This document shows positions 4,406 through 5,199 of a DNA stretch of 5,199 nucleotides, piece by piece. Source of the stretch: DASVBE01 sp036375995 (GTDB lineage Bacteria; Actinomycetota; Actinomycetes; Streptosporangiales; Streptosporangiaceae). A program made the translations under genes and the position numbers. The stretch is taken from positions 1-5,199 of the forward strand of contig DASVBE010000270.1 in assembly GCA_036375995.1 (NCBI GenBank), read 5' to 3'. The first letter of the stretch is position 1. Each line of letters starts with the position of its first letter. Under the pieces are notes generated by a model. It ran no database searches, was not told where the DNA came from, and saw nothing but the letters and a program-made list of their open reading frames with translations.

Positions 4406-5199
4406 ATGGCCTGGACGCTGACCGAGGACCTGGCGGAGTACCTCGCTGCGGCGGGCGGTTTCCTCCGTTCCGAGCCGGTGCGGCACACCGTTGAGCTGAC
4501 GGCCGCCGAAACGCTGCAGGCCCGCGGTATGGCCGCGTTCGGCTCGCCAGGCGCGCTGTTCGGCTGGTGGCGGCCGGGCGCCGGGCCGGTGACCGCCACT
4601 CTGTTTCACACGCCGCCCTACCTGATGCTGCTCACCCCGCTGCCCCCGGGCGCCGCGCCGCCGCTGGCCCGGGCCCTGCTGGCCCGGGGCCATGACCCGC
4701 TCGGCGTCGCCGCGGAGCAGCGCGACGCGACCCGGTTCGCCGCGGCCTGGACCGAGCTGACCGAGGCCAGCGCCCGGCTGGCGCGCCGGTCCCGGCTGTT
4801 CCGGCTGGGCACGCTGACCCCGCTGGGCCCGCCGGCCGGGGCCGCCCGGGTGGCCACCGCGGCCGACCGCGACCTGCTCTGCGCCTGGCTGGCGGACTTT
4901 GCCACCGAGACCGGCGACACGCCCGGACCGCTGCGCGGCACGGTGGACGACGAGCTCAGCTACGGCGGAATGATTCTCTGGGAGGCGGGCGGGATCCCGG
5001 TGGCGGTGGCCGGGGTCAAACGCCCGGCCGCCGGGGTGGTCCGGGTCGGGCCCGTCTACACCCCGCCGGGCCAGCGGCGGCACGGCTACGCGGCGGCGGC
5101 CACCGCCGCCGTCAGCCAGGCCGCGCTGGACGCCGGCGCGGACGGGGTGGTGCTGTTCACCGACCTGGCCAGCGCGGCCAGCAACGGGCTGTACCCGCG
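4406..5199 (+). CDS. GNAT family N-acetyltransferase, cut by the right window edge
   Basis: 264 codons are visible. ATG 4406 has AAGGA at 4395-4399, six bases upstream. The N-terminal half (MAWTLTEDLAEYLAAAGGFL, then RHTVELTAAETL and FGWWRPGAGPVTATLFHTPP) is a degenerate or substrate-specific part common in actinomycete two-part acetyltransferases. The catalytic GNAT half begins near 150 (AARVATAADRDLLCAWLADF). The acetyl-CoA loop is clear: VGPVYTPPGQRRHGYAAAAT, with Q223-R-R-H-G-Y-A229 matching Q/R-x-x-G-x-G/A. The visible end, LFTDLASAASNGLYP, is the Asn-x-x-Tyr strand-helix that normally precedes a final Arg-hydrophobic-Gly-Tyr strand, so probably about 15-25 residues are missing. The substrate is unknown. 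It differs from the preceding GNAT in subfamily, so the pair is not a recent duplication. Confidence 0.9.
   Translation, partial: MAWTLTEDLAEYLAAAGGFLRSEPVRHTVELTAAETLQARGMAAFGSPGALFGWWRPGAGPVTATLFHTPPYLMLLTPLPPGAAPPLARALLARGHDPLGVAAEQRDATRFAAAWTELTEASARLARRSRLFRLGTLTPLGPPAGAARVATAADRDLLCAWLADFATETGDTPGPLRGTVDDELSYGGMILWEAGGIPVAVAGVKRPAAGVVRVGPVYTPPGQRRHGYAAAATAAVSQAALDAGADGVVLFTDLASAASNGLYP

Noticed and set aside
4247..5083. Minus-strand 278-codon open frame
   Set aside because: It is antisense to the second GNAT gene, which has a ribosome site and a clear acetyl-CoA loop. The antisense product is a Gly/Arg/Pro/Gln string.

Overview
The window is high-GC DNA in which the real genes strongly prefer G or C at the third codon position, use GTG starts and have AGGAGG-type ribosome sites. 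Together with the gene families present, this points to an actinomycete, perhaps a Streptosporangiales- or Streptomyces-like lineage. The genus cannot be fixed from the sequence alone.

Layout. The left part (1 to about 1763) is read on the minus strand. A small candidate ORF (1590-1763) is followed by a membrane-proximal protein with a very acidic C-terminus (800-1525), then by an SRPBCC (START-like fold) protein that runs off the left edge (794 to 1). The last two are translationally linked: the ribosome site of the second overlaps the stop codon of the first. This pair, in this order, resembles the gvpY-gvpZ accessory pair of actinomycete gas vesicle clusters, so structural gvp genes may lie to the left of the window. 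No gvpA-type gene is visible inside it.

The middle is divergent and reads on the plus strand. An intergenic stretch holds a candidate ECF-type promoter. It leads into an ECF sigma factor (1969-2523) and, immediately after it, a probable membrane-spanning sigma-factor partner (about 2520-3600). The partner appears broken: its N-terminal part is in one frame, the rest is one frame over, and the only start overlapping the sigma stop is CTG. Its C-terminus is a roughly 109-residue tail of alternating glycine encoded by short tandem repeats.

The right part holds two plus-strand GNAT-family acetyltransferases. The first (3667-4374) looks leaderless, with a -10-like TACGCT six bases before its GTG and a 10-bp hairpin just upstream. 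The second (4406 to the right edge) starts 31 bases after it with a good ribosome site and is cut by the window end.

I see no CRISPR array, tRNA, rRNA, insertion sequence or integrase. The parts that deserve attention are the split sigma-partner gene with its repeat tail, the small ORF in the divergent region, and the candidate self-promoter of the sigma factor. None of this establishes a new system. The families are recognisable, and the unusual elements are local.
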